Assembly (NCBI RefSeq): GCF_012273895.1
Contig: NC_052106.1
Location: forward strand, 3,658,001-3,722,000
Reading direction: 5' to 3'
Length of the DNA: 64,000 nucleotides
Origin: Zerene cesonia
Taxonomy: Eukaryota; Arthropoda; Insecta; Lepidoptera; Pieridae
This document shows, in pieces, positions 37,387-49,630 of this stretch. The translations under genes were made by a program, and so were the position numbers. The notes beneath the pieces were generated by a model, which saw only the letters and a list, made by a program, of their open reading frames with translations, ran no database searches and had not been told where the DNA came from. Position 1 is the first letter of the stretch. Every line of letters begins with the position of its first letter.

Positions 37387-37429
37387 ATAAAGCGACATAA
37401 ATGATGCCCCATCATTTATGTCGCTTTAT
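37387..37429. repeat. Perfect 20-bp inverted repeat with 3-nt loop
   Basis: The 20 bases at 37387-37406 are repeated exactly in reverse complement at 37410-37429, separated by CCC. No mismatch occurs in the stem. The loop is too short for a normal microRNA precursor, and the flanks show no known element. Confidence 0.92.
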
Positions 37430-37975
37430 AAACATCAAGGGAATATAGGTAACATTAAACCAGTACTTAAATCAATTTTAGAACGTTATGTACTTGCGTT
37501 ATTCTAATTAAAAATAAAATGAAAATCTATGGTTATTCTGTTTTGTAATTTTTGTAGGAAAATGTGTTTTGATTAAACATAAGCTAATACGTACGATACG
37601 AATACGAATACATACGAAGTTTATCCATACTTCTATTATACGAATATACGTATGTATGTACATTTGATTTTATAAACAGTTCTCATCTATCTTTGTAATG
37701 AAAAATTAATTCATGAATATGTAGGAATGCGTAAAACTTGTGAATGGCTCGACCAAGCCCGCAGTTTTCTTTACGTTTATGTTAAAGTTCAAGAAATGTT
37801 CTAATGGCGAGAACAAACGTGTAACGAGTGAAGCCTTACATTATAATTATGAAATTTAAAAAGTTAAAAATAATTTTCCATATAATGTTCGACGGGGACC
37901 ATAATTATGGATTTACTTTATACTAACACGAACATATTAAACATATAGCATTATCTGTGCAAAATGAATTAAAAC

Positions 37976-38095
37976 ATCATCATCACCATCATCAGCCCAT
38001 AATTGTTACATACCAGGATCTCTAGCCTCCTATGAGGGTTTAGGTCGTAATCCACCACGCTGGCCAAGACTGCTATGTCACGTCATATCCTCGAA
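37976..38095 (-). mobile_element. SINE family A, 3' fragment in minus orientation
   Basis: Read on the minus strand it contains GGCCAGCGTGGTGGATTACG, AACCCTCATAGGAGGC and a tail of ATGATG units, matching the 3' part of 24610-24911. The tRNA-like head is missing, so it is 5'-truncated. Confidence 0.75.
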
Positions 38096-38360
38096 CTAAT
38101 TCTCTCTCAATTCTTTCCTTTATCATTTCAAAAAGAAGTACAACACGGTGTTTTAAATGTTGAACATGTTACACCCTTGACGCATAAATTTTGCGTATTT
38201 TATGGGCGAATTTCTGTTTCAGTCTTGGCCCGGCGCCATTGATAGAGTCTGTTAGTATTCATTATTATAACGATGCTGTAATCGACATGGCCTATTTAAC
38301 AGGTTCATTCGATGTCAAGAAGATATGTTTAATTTATATTTTTATAACATTAAATGCATT

Positions 38361-38525
38361 TTTTTTTTTTTTTTTTTTATAGTGGGGAAATCTTGCATAG
38401 ATACCCACGGCCCCCGGGGAAGAGGTCGTGGGTTATGTCGGATTCCTACCGACTAAAACCCCACTGTGTTCCGTCGAGCCACATAAGTGAAGGGGCCACG
38501 GGTGCTTGTTGGAATTCGTCCGCGA
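38361..38525 (-). mobile_element. Short retroposon with poly-A tail and 16-bp target-site duplication
   Basis: On the + strand it opens with a run of about 18 T (the poly-A tail of a minus-strand insertion), followed by GTGGGGAAATCTTGCATAG, GGAAGAGGTCGTGGGTTATG and GCCACATAAGTGAAGGGGCC. The sequence AACATTAAATGCATTT lies on both sides (its left copy merges into the T run from 38346; the right copy is at 38526-38541), marking insertion by target-primed reverse transcription. Only about 145 non-tail bases are present, so it is a 5'-truncated LINE end or a small SINE; no tRNA-like boxes are visible. Confidence 0.85.
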
Positions 38526-40661
38526 AACATTAAATGCATTTAATTATAGACATAAATGATTAATAAAAAGAAAAAAATCGAATGGCAATGTAGTTGAATT
38601 ATACGATTATATCGTATATGCTATTTTAAGGTATAGAAAATAATACATTTAGATGTCAATACGATTGTCGTTTTTAACCTGCCAAGTTGGAAACTTCATC
38701 AATCTTTCGGCACTAGAGAGTTCACTACTCGCTAGGACGCACTGTTGACAGGGGTATAAATTGTGTTTGCTATTCAAAAAGGTTTTACTTTGCTAACGCT
38801 TAGACTTCATACGAAGAATAATGACGAAGTGTCGTACGAATCGTTTTTATAATTACAATTCAGGATTCATAGCTAATTCAGGACAAATAGCTTATATCTT
38901 TATTCGAATTATCACTGTGTCCTGATGGGCTTGTCAATTTGTTATTTAATAGAGATCTCCATGAAACCGTCGGTTTTTTGGCAGAGGAAGCGAAGAGTTT
39001 GAAGGCTATAATTGCGGTTGCCTTTGAGGCAGAGCAAAGGGAGTAGCTTACAGGAGCTACCTGATAAATGGACACGGTCGCCCATAAACACAATCACATG
39101 ATACTGGTGACAATTTTGTGACAATTTTCAAATGTGCTGCTTTGTGCTAGTGAAATAAAACTTTTATCTTTTTACGAAAACTCTAAAGATGATTCCCTTT
39201 GTGATTTAGACACTTTGGACGTCAGAAGGATCTCGTTGGAAGCACTAAATCTGTAATAAAAACACCTAAAGTCTGAATCTGGATGAGAAATGTTCAAACA
39301 ACTTTTATTATATATCACAAGATTTGCTTAAAAGAAATGGATTTCTACTTTTTTGGCCGAGTCATATTTTAACCGTTTTCGTGTAAAACGCCTACTGGTT
39401 TAAATTGAAATGTTTGTGTTTATTTGATCGCGTATTACAGGAAAATTATTTAAAATATGCATATTTATACATATCATTTAATAAATGCTATTAGATATTT
39501 TTAATTAATAGGAAACTATTCTCGTTTTAAAAAGTTGTCGGTAGAATTAATTAAGAATTAGTTCAATTTATTTTATTTCATTGCAATTATTTTTAATCGC
39601 AAAAAAGACAAATATGAAAATGCTATAAATCGTAATGATTTAAGTCAGGAGGAAAATATTTCGAAGCCATTAGGCTCAAAAAAGGGGGCCATTAGCAACT
39701 AAGGAACATTTTAATACATTTTTTTACACGCGCCGCACGCTTTATTTGCAATCATAAATAAATTACAAGTACTTTGCATTATTGCGTGAACATTTATATT
39801 TCAATTAATTAAACTAAAATAGGGTAAATAATTGTAGAAATTTTAACGTTTTTTTTATTATCCAGTCAACAAAAACAGCTAACCCAACGTCTGATTTTTT
39901 CATTTAATTACTTTTTTAACTTCAACCCCCGTTTTTGTCTGTCTGTTTATCAACATACTCAATCTAAACAACTTCGCCTATAATTTTTTGTAACTATGTC
40001 TATGCTGTTATATAGGCAAAATCTAATACCGTGTGAACTAGTACTTAATGTATAAGTAGATAGCTATTACATTTATATATTAAGTTATCTGGATAATGAA
40101 CAACATTGAAAAATTAATACTTTATTTTTTGACAATAGGCTATTATGTTCATACCTTATTGTTAATAGAGACACAAGTCGACTTTAATTTAAAGGAAAAT
40201 TGCATAAATTGATGTGACGCAACAGTTTTGATTAACACTAATGAAAGCAGATTAAATCATTAATTAATTGTTGACACATATGGTGTTTTGTTTGAGAATA
40301 TGGGATTTCCTTATTATTATACCTAGTTATTGTGAAGTGGGAATACCATATGGGAAAGCCAAGGCATACATTGTTTCATTTACTCTTTAGACTACTAAAT
40401 TATGTTAACTGTAATATGTAATATTAAAATAGGAAGTGAAACACAGATAAACACGGTCCGCGGTGGTCTCACTCAATTCATAGCGACTTATCTCAAATTC
40501 AGCGTTTCTACAACGAGAACCATATATTATGTTAATATAAAAATTCTGAGTCATCCATTGTGCCTTTGTGTAATTCGAAGGTCTACAACCTTAGATCGAG
40601 TACTCACCGATCGATAATAATTCGACAAACTTGATATTAATTGTTACAACTCACTCCACAG

Positions 40662-40836
40662 AAAGATCTCAGCGCACGAGTTCGAGCGTGGCGGTCTATT
40701 AAAGCCGCTAGTGACGACCGTGGATGGCACGCCCACGTTTCTCGGTGACCAGCCTTACGCGACCCCCTCCCGCCCACAGCGGCGGTCACGGCACGAGCTC
40801 AAGCAGCTGGACGAGAAGGAGCTTATATTTGAACTA
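40662..40836 (+). CDS. Pde11: Pde11 exon 4: pre-GAF linker (AHEFERGGLLKP ... DEKELIFEL)
   Basis: The exon follows CACTCCACAG and ends at GAACTA before a perfect donor GTAAGT. AG from exon 3 plus its first A gives Arg106, then 58 codons (107-164): KISAHEFERGGLLKPLVTTV, DGTPTFLGDQPYATP, a basic RPQRRSRHELKQ stretch and LDEKELIFEL. The HEFERGGLLKP and DGTPTFL blocks are Pde11-specific, and the basic DE-KELIFEL segment leads directly into GAF-A. The exon ends in phase 0. Serine and arginine residues (PSRPQRRSRH) make plausible kinase targets, but that is inference. High GC compared with the flanking introns supports coding. Confidence 0.96.
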
Positions 40837-41395
40837 GTAAGTGGTTTGTACACGAGGCATGTTTATTTGCAGTTAGGTGTAATTTTCTATTGGTTCTTTT
40901 ATAAATATAAAAATCGGGAAATTAGCGTAGTGACAGTTATATATGACAGTTTTTAGGCACACTAAAAAGAACACTTAAATGTATAAAAATTGATTTGATA
41001 ATATATTTGATTGTATGTCCAAAATGTTTAATTAAACATGCAACAGAATGAACTGACTTCAACATTGAATAATATTTACATACTTTGGAAAATTACAGGG
41101 AATTCGATTAAGTATGCTGGCTATTCCGATAGTTAAAATGTAATTATCGCGGTCTCTACAAACAGTGCGTCTTTGTTAGCATTTGAATATTATTTATTTT
41201 GAGCAAATTTGCCATCGTTTATTTAAGAAAGTCAAACGATCATCAGCCCATTGAATTAGATACTAAAGCTTATTATTAACAAACTTTTCACTTTTTTTTC
41301 TCTTTGTACAGTAAGCTTTGACATTTGAGAGCCTTATTATAAATTTGTGTTACATTTCAAGGATAATATCAATTAGGTAGCAAAATTTATTTGTT

Positions 41396-41575
41396 CACTG
41401 GACGCTTCCCGGCTCCGCCCGGGACCAAATCGTAATCGGGATAAAAAGTATCCTATGACCCTAGTCAGCTCATACTCAGTCTGTATACCAAATTTAATCA
41501 AAATCCGTTCAGTAGTTTCAGCGTGATTGACGGACATCCAAACAAACATACTTTCACACGTATAATATTAGTGTG
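41396..41575 (-). mobile_element. Interspersed repeat, reverse-complement partner of 8594-8806
   Basis: CACTGGACGCTTCCCGGCTC starts it, then AATCGGGATAAAAAGTATCC, GTCTGTATACCAAATTTAATC and CAGCGTGATTGACGGACATC, ending ATAATATTAGTGTG. Read backwards these are the landmarks of 8594-8806 in order. Confidence 0.75.
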
Positions 41576-42219
41576 ATTTAAATACCGTTTATAATTTGCT
41601 TTGATATTTGAGAGCCTTTTAGGATTTTAGTGTTATATTTAATGCATGATATCACGTATCTAGACTTTTATCATCACTGTACATAGGTACACCTATATTT
41701 TGCTTAATAAAAAACCAAACATTTGTTGGAATTTCACTAAAAGTTATATGAACCTAAAATAATGTACTTCATTTTGTTGTTTTAATTTTACGTGTATTTC
41801 ACTGGAAATTGGAACGAATATTTTAGCTCAAAATTTGTAAATTATTTTTAATTTTATTAAAGCAGATATACATTACATTGAACAACTGATATTTACATGA
41901 TAGGTATATACAGATAAACTAAGTATACATTACATTATAATAGTCTTAAACTTCTGTAACGTGAAGATTGGATCACATTGGTAATGAAGGCTAGTATCAC
42001 ATAAATGTTATAAACCTTCGAATTATATTTAAATTTTAAATAAGAAAATTTTGAAAAAGGAATATGTTAAATACTGTTGCATTGAGTAACTTAAAAATAC
42101 ACCTAAAACAATAACGTTTCCCGGTAATAACCATCGCAAGACGTGTTTGTTTTCGTTTTGTAACTTGCACGATACATAACAGTATAAAATCTCGTTCAAA
42201 AACTATCCTACAGCAATTA

Positions 42220-42490
42220 CCCCAAGATTACGGCCGGCGTTGGCGCCGACCAAAACGTGAGTTCACATTTTACGACAACAATAAACACTACAATAATGAT
42301 AACACATACAACGTAATGCGATATGTCTACAATCTACATGTGTACCAATTTAGGCCTCCGAACCGGGAGGTCATTGATAATGGGGGTCCCCACTTGATAA
42401 TAATTATATGTAAACAGACGCCCGCGCTCGCGATGGCCGTCCACAGAGCCATGTAACGTTTGCGAGGCGTGCGCTATCTAAATCTGTGGT
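42220..42490. other. GC-rich islet inside intron 4, function unknown
   Basis: Unlike the surrounding AT-rich intron, this stretch has CpG-containing blocks such as CGGCCGGCGTTGGCGCCGACC (42232-42252), GGCCTCCGAACCGGGAGGTC and GACGCCCGCGCTCGCGATGGCC (42418-42439). No open frame of useful length and no repeat copy elsewhere in the window was recognised. It could be a cis-regulatory element, an alternative promoter or a fragment of an unlisted transposon. Confidence 0.35.
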
Positions 42491-43201
42491 ACACTAACAC
42501 CTATCTGTTGGGTTAATCCCCTGTGCGTATTTAACAGACTGGACGTTGATACGATTTACAGATTATTTCTTCACATTCACAACAATTAAATGACACGAGG
42601 CTGGTACGAGATTAGTATAGCGTTACTGTAAAGTAATAATATGTGTTTTAAAATCGTATTTTAAATGCATAAGTATAGTACTGCCTATATATTTTTATGG
42701 CTTCAATATTCGCTTTAAAACATGTGCAAAAAAACAAATACGATATTTTTAAATCGGGTTAATGAAAGTGTCTCAAACAAGCCGTTAAATATATTTTGTG
42801 TCTACGTATGAGGTCTTTACGTGTATATAGTATATATGTATATATACATTTTATTATTTTTTAATGGTTCGGGGCAAGCGCTTTGCGGGAGGCGTCGGGA
42901 ATATTTAAAACGAGATACTTCATCCCTCGGGGTCGGTAGATATAATTTCACACGAAAATTCAACCCACGCAATTACAAACTTTTCACGTTTATTCATTAC
43001 TTTTAAATAAAAATTAACTTTTCACATAAATTAGCGGATCTGCAAATTAATTAATCTTTACTATTTATCTTCAGTTTAGAAAATTAAAACGGTAGTTAAA
43101 AGAAAAAATCATGTTGTTTTAAATTTTATAATGTATTGAATGTCCAACGCTTATGATATAATAAACAGAAGCATAGCGTAGCGTTTGTTATCAATTATTA
43201 T

Positions 43202-43380
43202 TATAAATATAAAATTCTCGTGTCACAGTTTTCGTTGCCATACTCCTCCGAAACGGCTTGACCGATTCTTATGAAATTTTGTGTGCATATCGGGTATGTT
43301 TGAGAATCGGCTAACATCTATTTTTCATACCTCTAAATGATCAGAGTAAGGCAGAACAGCGTTTGCCGGGTGCAGCTAGT
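43202..43380 (+). mobile_element. Interspersed repeat with GGTGCAGCTAGT terminus
   Basis: It is the reverse complement of 13461-13637 over nearly its full length: TTTCGTTGCCATACTCCTCC, AACGGCTTGACCGATTC, TGAGAATCGGC, AACATCTATTTTTCATACC and a GTTTGCCGGGTGCAGCTAGT end. The close similarity suggests relatively recent activity. Confidence 0.8.
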
Positions 43381-44274
43381 TATAAATATAATTATTATGC
43401 ACAGTTGGTGACCGCGCTTTTAAATTATAATTTGGCTTACAATGAAATTAATAACATACTCTTGAACCTACTTAAATATCACCAACAGGACGTTTATAAC
43501 ATTTAGCAAATTGTATGGTAGCACTTTGCACTATCGTTCAAAAAACTCATTTTATAAACTATACTTTTTAACACGCTTTTTTCTTAGACACAAATGTAGC
43601 AAATAAACAAGCTTTACCCACCATGTACTCTGCTGTACTAATACCATTCCCTTGCACACACGAGAATAGCGACAGCTTGCGTCTATTTAATGAAAGTAGG
43701 CTTCACAGCCCGCTATAAGCTTTCAATATTCGACACGCCCACACAAATTTGGTTTTGAATGTGGCCATTATGGATTAATTTGGTACTATACGTCATGTAA
43801 ATTACGACTGTTATTATAAATCGGTAGTTCATTGCATTTTCAAAGAGTTATTTGGGTAATTATTCGCGTATTGTTTAAACGTGTCTGCGATTATTATTAA
43901 GTTAATTTATTTAGTTGTGGTTAAGTAAAGTTTGTGATAATGTGCGAGTTATTTTATATTATTATGTTTATTTGTTGCTGGTGTTTTATACGCTTACATG
44001 TAGATCAGTTGTCTTGAATGTGTTGTTTGAACTTAAATTCACCCTCGTTTCTACTATATAATAATATAATTTAAAAGTAAAAGAGTTTGATTATGAACGG
44101 AAGAAACTCGTTTTCAAACGGTGTGAAATAATATTTTTTTACATTGATTTTACGTGAAATTTATAAATTTTGAAATTAATTAAGTATACTTTTTTACGGA
44201 TTTTAAACGCTATAGTGTTCTAAACGTCTTGAGATATAATGAATAAGGCGCGTTCAAAATCGGTTTAGAAAGAG

Positions 44275-44340
44275 ACGCTTTTGCGTCCCCACCGGGAATC
44301 GAACCCAGGACCCCTCGGTTCTACACTCACCACTGTACTA
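44275..44340 (-). mobile_element. SINE family B head, truncated, minus orientation
   Basis: GCGTCCCCACCGGGAATCGA and CACCACTGTACTAG are the reverse complements of the B-box and A-box regions of 34782-34993. Only the tRNA-like head remains. A functional tRNA gene is unlikely, because no acceptor stem closes around it. Confidence 0.7.
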
Positions 44341-45079
44341 GTGTGTTATATAATGCTTTAAAATTAATACGCATTATATTGACGTGAACAAATTACGACT
44401 TGTGGTACACAGTACACACCTAATAATAATTAAACATGAGTATTATCTTACTCATAATATTTATGTTGCTCATTATTAAACAAATCACCATATACTTTGT
44501 ATATCTATGTATATCATTGTGAGAGAGATAATGTTTTATAAGTACGAGAGCTACAATAACTAATTGTAATTGCGTAATTCAGTCCATCTATATATATTTA
44601 TGAAGAGGCAACAAACACGTGTTTTTGCATGTTTATATTGTTTACACACAAAAACTATTGGACCGATTTAAAATTCAACGCTATAAACTACTTTGACAGA
44701 AAATATATTATTTAAAGGATTGAACATTGATATTATTTATAATACAAATCTTTGAACAGGTCCTCTTACCGTAGTTATTTCCTTCCAAATAGTCTTAAAT
44801 CACACTACATTGTTATTAATAACCATCTAATACTTAATTTATAAAAATTTTATTCGCAATTTATTATAGTTCATTTGGACGTCTTAGGTGTAATTAAATT
44901 AGTATTTGTATCACCATATTCGGTAGTTATTTTAAAGTTCATAAAAAATTTACCACTGTAAAATGTTTCGCATTTCTAACTCACGCCCTTTTATTGCCTG
45001 GTAGATATTACTAAACAGTTATTAGACAACCTGTTGTGCTGTGTGTTGTATGTCGCTGTATTCATGAGATTTGCGAATA

Positions 45080-45200
45080 GCACGAGAAGTCTGAACCAAT
45101 TTGGATGAAATTTTGTACAGAGATAGTTTGAGACCCGAGAAAGGATATGATATTTTATCCCGGATTTCCCACAGGACACTGAAAACTCCGGGTCGGTCGA
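45080..45200 (+). mobile_element. Repeat fragment related to 33958-34205
   Basis: AACCAATTTGGATGAAATTTTG and AGTTTGAGACCCGAGAAAGG, then TTTTATCCCGGATTTCCCAC, follow the order in 33958-34205. The minus-strand open frames across it are shadows. Confidence 0.55.
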
Positions 45201-48200
45201 TTCTTAACACGACCTAGAAAAATTGTACGAGTAAGAATAAATTTGACCTGTCATTTCATCGTTATTATATTAGAGGGCAATTATGGCGTAACGTTTTCGG
45301 GAGACGTTCCAAATTACATTAGCCAATATCCTATTATCCGGCTCGGCACGTATTTAGGTTCTACGTTCGGAAATTGCGTTAGACCGTGGAGGAAATGCAA
45401 GCAAACCCGCGACGTGTGTTAGTGATATTGAGCTTTAAAGACAATCGTAAAGGGCATAGATCAACTATCTTGAATAGAAGCGTTGCGAAAATTTATTGTA
45501 GGTAAAATTTGTTATAAGTATGTTTGCTATAATTGTTAATACATATCTTCATAATTTAAATATTACGATTATGAGAAAGCAATTTAATTTGTCCTAAATA
45601 AACTTGTATTTATTACAGGTAAATTTTACTTATGTCATAAGTACCTACGAAAGTGTGTTTGTTAGGCTAGAGACTGATATAGGCTTGTAAAACATCTCAT
45701 TTCCATGGAATCACGGAGTCTATGAAGATGCAATATGATGCGCTTATAAATCACTCCGAAATTTATATATATATTCCGATGAATATATAAATAGGTTATT
45801 AAAAATGCGACATGTATGAAATCGAAATCTGTTTTCTTTGACCGCTCGAGCGAAGTCATGAGTCTTTCAATATACCGAACTTACAAGTCAAATCTACACG
45901 CATAAAAGTATTTACATTAGGGTTATTTCTTGATAAAGAGTCGTAATAAAGATCGCCCGTACCTAGTTAGAAAAAACAGTCACGAATTCCCAACAATAAG
46001 GGCATCGATAGAAGATAAATTTTTGTTACAATGTAGGTACCAATCTATATTACGTGATAGTTCATCGACCGAAAAGTGATTTCGCTACTAGTAACGTTTT
46101 GATAGGGAAATTTTATTTAATCATTGAGTTTTCTTGCTTCGATATCTGTATTATATTGAACACAAATAGCCTAGTTATTGTTATTATGAACGTAAAAAAA
46201 TAGATTCACAGTAAAATCATCGCTTAAATTGTATGTTTCAAATAGCCCCAGGATGTAAAGGGACAGAATGAGTTATGAAAACGCGTAGGTATCGAATATT
46301 AATTGATGTTTTCATTCGCACCCGCGGTAGGGTCTTTGATTGGCGATGAAAAAATACCGTGACAATGATTTACGCTCTTAAGTATAATTAACGTGGAATA
46401 AATTGCCACAGTAATAAAAAGGTGACTCTGAATTGTGGCTCTTTTCCTCTTAAGTGAGATTGTGCATGGGATAGGATGGTTGAATTCCTTGATATTCCTT
46501 GGTAGAATAGTGAAATAACCTACCTGCAGATGTATTAATATACATCTCTGGTTTTATTTAGAATATAACATTATTAGACACTCTGTGTAACATAATTTTG
46601 TCTTTTTAGTTAGGTATGTGTCGCCAGTAAATTTTTTGTTAGGGCTGGAGTAAGATAAAGTTAGTTTTATTTTAAAAGGACAGATACTGAATAGGGACCA
46701 GCGCAAACCTCCATCGGCTCGCAACCTGCTCCTGACGGATGTTTGGGGAAAGTAATATCCCGGGATAATACAAAAAAGCGAGCGTTTGGAACTGACGAAA
46801 CAGTTTGGAAACGGCGAAATCATTCAATTTGCCTGTGACGTATACCTGTATTGTAAAGTTGGAGGATGTATATGAATACATTAAGTGTTCAATCCATAAT
46901 ATACTTCATAATTCTTAGTGCTGTTTTCATGCTTATGTTTAAAGAAGTTATTTGAATTCATTTATACATTATCAGTATTAGAGATTAGTACTGACATGAA
47001 AAATCTGTACTACATTTAAATCAAATAACATAGACAATAAAAAATAGCGTGCAGACATAAAAAACTATTAAGCAATAATAACAACAAACTACAATTTCAA
47101 TTATAATTAGAGAACAGTGTGTGGACACTAGCCTTTGAATGAATTTTTATTAAACATAAAACTATAATTATATTATCTGTAAGGAAGATTATTACGTTAA
47201 AATTGTTAGATAACCCGTGGAAAGTCAGGGAGGCCCATTAGTCAATCGCAAAGATAGATATAGAGGTCAGTGGTTTTGTCTTAGTTCTGTAAATGTAGCG
47301 AATGATTTTTACACTTGGTCTCCCCAAGCTTTTATCTCGCTCCAAGTCCTTGTTAGTAAGTTTCGCAGTTTATTTCCGATTTTCTGAACAAATTTCCGTC
47401 TGTTCGGTTTGCTCGAGATTGGAACATAATATACTCGGGTAATAAAAGTAAGCTCTGTGAGTTTTGTAATGTTGTTATGTGGATTTTAAAACGTACCGGC
47501 AGTTTGTTATGAATACATTGAAATTCATCAAATTTTAATGTGACTGCGATATAATCCATGGGTTCATAAATGATATTATAAAGTGTAAGAGTTTGATTGA
47601 ACTCGCTAATCTCAGGAACTACTGGTTCGAATTGAAAAATTATTTTTGTTTTGGATGGTCTATTTATCAAGGATGGTCATAAGCTATATATGTCATGCTA
47701 CGGGTAGACGAAGTATGCATATGTAAATACATATTAGTATGATGATCAAGAAAAAAAATTTTTTTACGAAAAAAAGAGATTACGAAATGGATAGAAAACT
47801 AAAATATATACCTATATAATACTTCTTGGAAGTAACCTCAAATTTATAGATCCTCAATAAAATGGGCCTTTAAACTCGATATGCTAGTATTTAACGAAGA
47901 TGTCGAAATACGTAGCTGAACAATTCGGAGCCGCTCGCAGAATCCAAAGACGTATCATATTTCAAGATCTTCCCAAGCACGGCCGAACATTTGTTTAATC
48001 TGCCATCGCAATCCATTCACGTCTCGATTGATATGAGAAATGATTAATATTATGGTGGATTTAGGTTGAACGTGACCGTTCCGGTAATTGGAGATATCCA
48101 TAAGATATACGGGATTCATAATGTGACAATATTGTTGTGATTATTTCACGTTACTTTTGCACAATACCGCTTGGATGGAGGTATTCCATTTGTAGGATAA

Positions 48201-48202
48201 AT

Positions 48203-48222
48203 GAAAGAAAGAAAGAAAGAAA
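48203..48222. repeat. GAAA microsatellite
   Basis: Five consecutive GAAA units within AT-rich intron. Confidence 0.9.
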
Positions 48223-49251
48223 TTAATGGAATTCCATTTAATATTTAATGGGAAGTAGTGATGTGTGTTACACGTTTGGGATGCAATCGGAATTTTCATG
48301 TTATGAAAAATGAAGGAATTTATTAGTAATATGGTCCAAATCGTAGGATATTGAGGGAAGAGGTGGATTTAAAGTAAATTTTCAGGTATATTAAAAATTA
48401 TAATAACATCACGAATTGAAACATATTCTATATAATTCATATTCATACCATTAAAAGTATGTTGTTGAAAATCTAGCGTTATGAACGTTTTTAACTATCA
48501 AAGACATGTTTCACTATTATTGTATCGTATAAACTTTCAAAGCATATTTGAAGTCACGTGAAATCAAATTCAACCGTCATAAAATTCAATATTCAGAACG
48601 TTTTGTCCGTAAATAGACAAAAATGAAATTTATAAACCAGTCTGTTAGAGCACTCAACTGCAGCCGTCTGTAGCCATATTCATGATGACGTACTGCTTTT
48701 AATTTTTATTCCGCTTCACTTTACGATGGTAAATAAAAGCAGATATAAAATGTTCGGTCTTAAATCTAACACATAGACGAGCCTAATAAAAGAAAATGAA
48801 CAATGTTTATTACAAATAATATTTTTTTCTGGGAGTTCCACAAACCCTTTTAGTATATGTCGTTTTATAGACCTTTCTCCCTTTTAAGTTTGTTGATATA
48901 ATAGATGGAGAAAATTACGATGTAGATATAAGGACGTTTTTCATTTTGAATTTTCGAGAAGTGTTTAATTAACATTGGTGAGTTTTGACGGAGTAGATTG
49001 GTTTTTATTGTTTTTTCATATAACATTATGTACAATGAGAAAATGAATGAGTAAATACCTACTAGTTAAGTAATTTTATTTTTTTTTCTGCTCAACTTAA
49101 TTTTAAAAATTAGAAAATAATGTAAGATAAAATTTTTGGTCTTAGCATTATTTTGTGACTTTCAGTGTTAGAACGAATAGCTTAGTTAGAAACGTTCATT
49201 GGCTGTTTATTTACCCTATTAAAAATCTTAATCCAGAATATTCGCCTCCAG

Positions 49252-49397
49252 GTAAAGGATATTTGCAACGAATTGGAAGTACGGGTACTCTGCCACAAGA
49301 TTCTACAGAACGTGTCTATACTGCTGGACGCCGACCGGGGCTCGCTGTTCCTCGTGCAGGGGGAAAAGGCGGCCTCGCCGAATCCGCAGAATGGCAG
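49252..49397 (+). CDS. Pde11: Pde11 exon 5: first half of GAF-A domain
   Basis: The exon follows CGCCTCCAG and ends at GGCAG before GTAATT. It encodes residues 165-212 in phase with exon 4: VKDICNELEVRVLCHKILQN, then VSILLDADRGSLFLVQGEKA, a short SPNPQNG loop and AG of the next codon. This is the N-terminal helix and first strand of GAF-A, the small-ligand (cyclic nucleotide) binding module of PDE2/5/6/10/11. The position after ADR is usually Cys in Pde11/PDE11A, to my recollection; here it is Gly (GGC). The intact-looking frame 49155-49424 is an out-of-frame shadow. Confidence 0.95.
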
Positions 49398-49582
49398 GTA
49401 ATTTGGTGTTTGTTATCGCAGTAGATTTTTAAATCTCATCACCTCGGTAAGTGGTAATAGGGATTAGGTAGTCCACTGCCCAACTGGAGTCCGACATTAC
49501 ACTGTGTAATATGTACCTACACTGTGTGATATGGGACGCACGTTCTGAAATAAATAAATTTATTTATTATTATTATTATTAG

Positions 49583-49630
49583 CCCAATATTGTAAGCCAT
49601 AAAGTAAACGTGCTTTATGGCTTATAATAT
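49583..49630. repeat. 20-bp inverted repeat with one mismatch, 8-nt loop
   Basis: CAATATTGTAAGCCATAAAG (49583-49602) pairs with CTTTATGGCTTATAATATTG (49611-49630), with a single mismatch. It sits next to a TTA trinucleotide run. Its length and loop would suit a small hairpin RNA or the core of a foldback element; neither is demonstrated. Confidence 0.85.

Larger units (their letters stand above)
35953..40661 (+). other. Pde11: Pde11 intron 3 (about 4.7 kb)
   Basis: It runs from GTAAAG to CTCCACAG. Apart from a repeat fragment (36971-37135), a perfect hairpin (37387-37429), a SINE 3' fragment (37976-38095) and a retroposon (38361-38525), I see only AT-rich unique sequence and no exon. Confidence 0.65.
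40837..49251 (+). other. Pde11: Pde11 intron 4 (about 8.4 kb)
   Basis: It runs from GTAAGT to CGCCTCCAG. It contains four repeat fragments, a partial SINE, a GAAA microsatellite and a GC-rich islet (42220-42490). A minus-strand open frame of 105 codons at 47353-47670 has no domain I recognise. The rest is AT-rich unique sequence. Confidence 0.6.

Noticed and set aside
44275..44345. Possible minus-strand tRNA gene
   Set aside because: It matches the SINE family B head and lacks complete tRNA pairing.
47353..47670. 105-codon minus-strand frame in intron 4
   Set aside because: No motif, signal or neighbour suggests a gene; a frame of this length is expected occasionally over 64 kb.
49155..49424. 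89-codon frame overlapping Pde11 exon 5
   Set aside because: Shadow of the GAF-A coding frame; the correct frame starts at the AG border at 49252.
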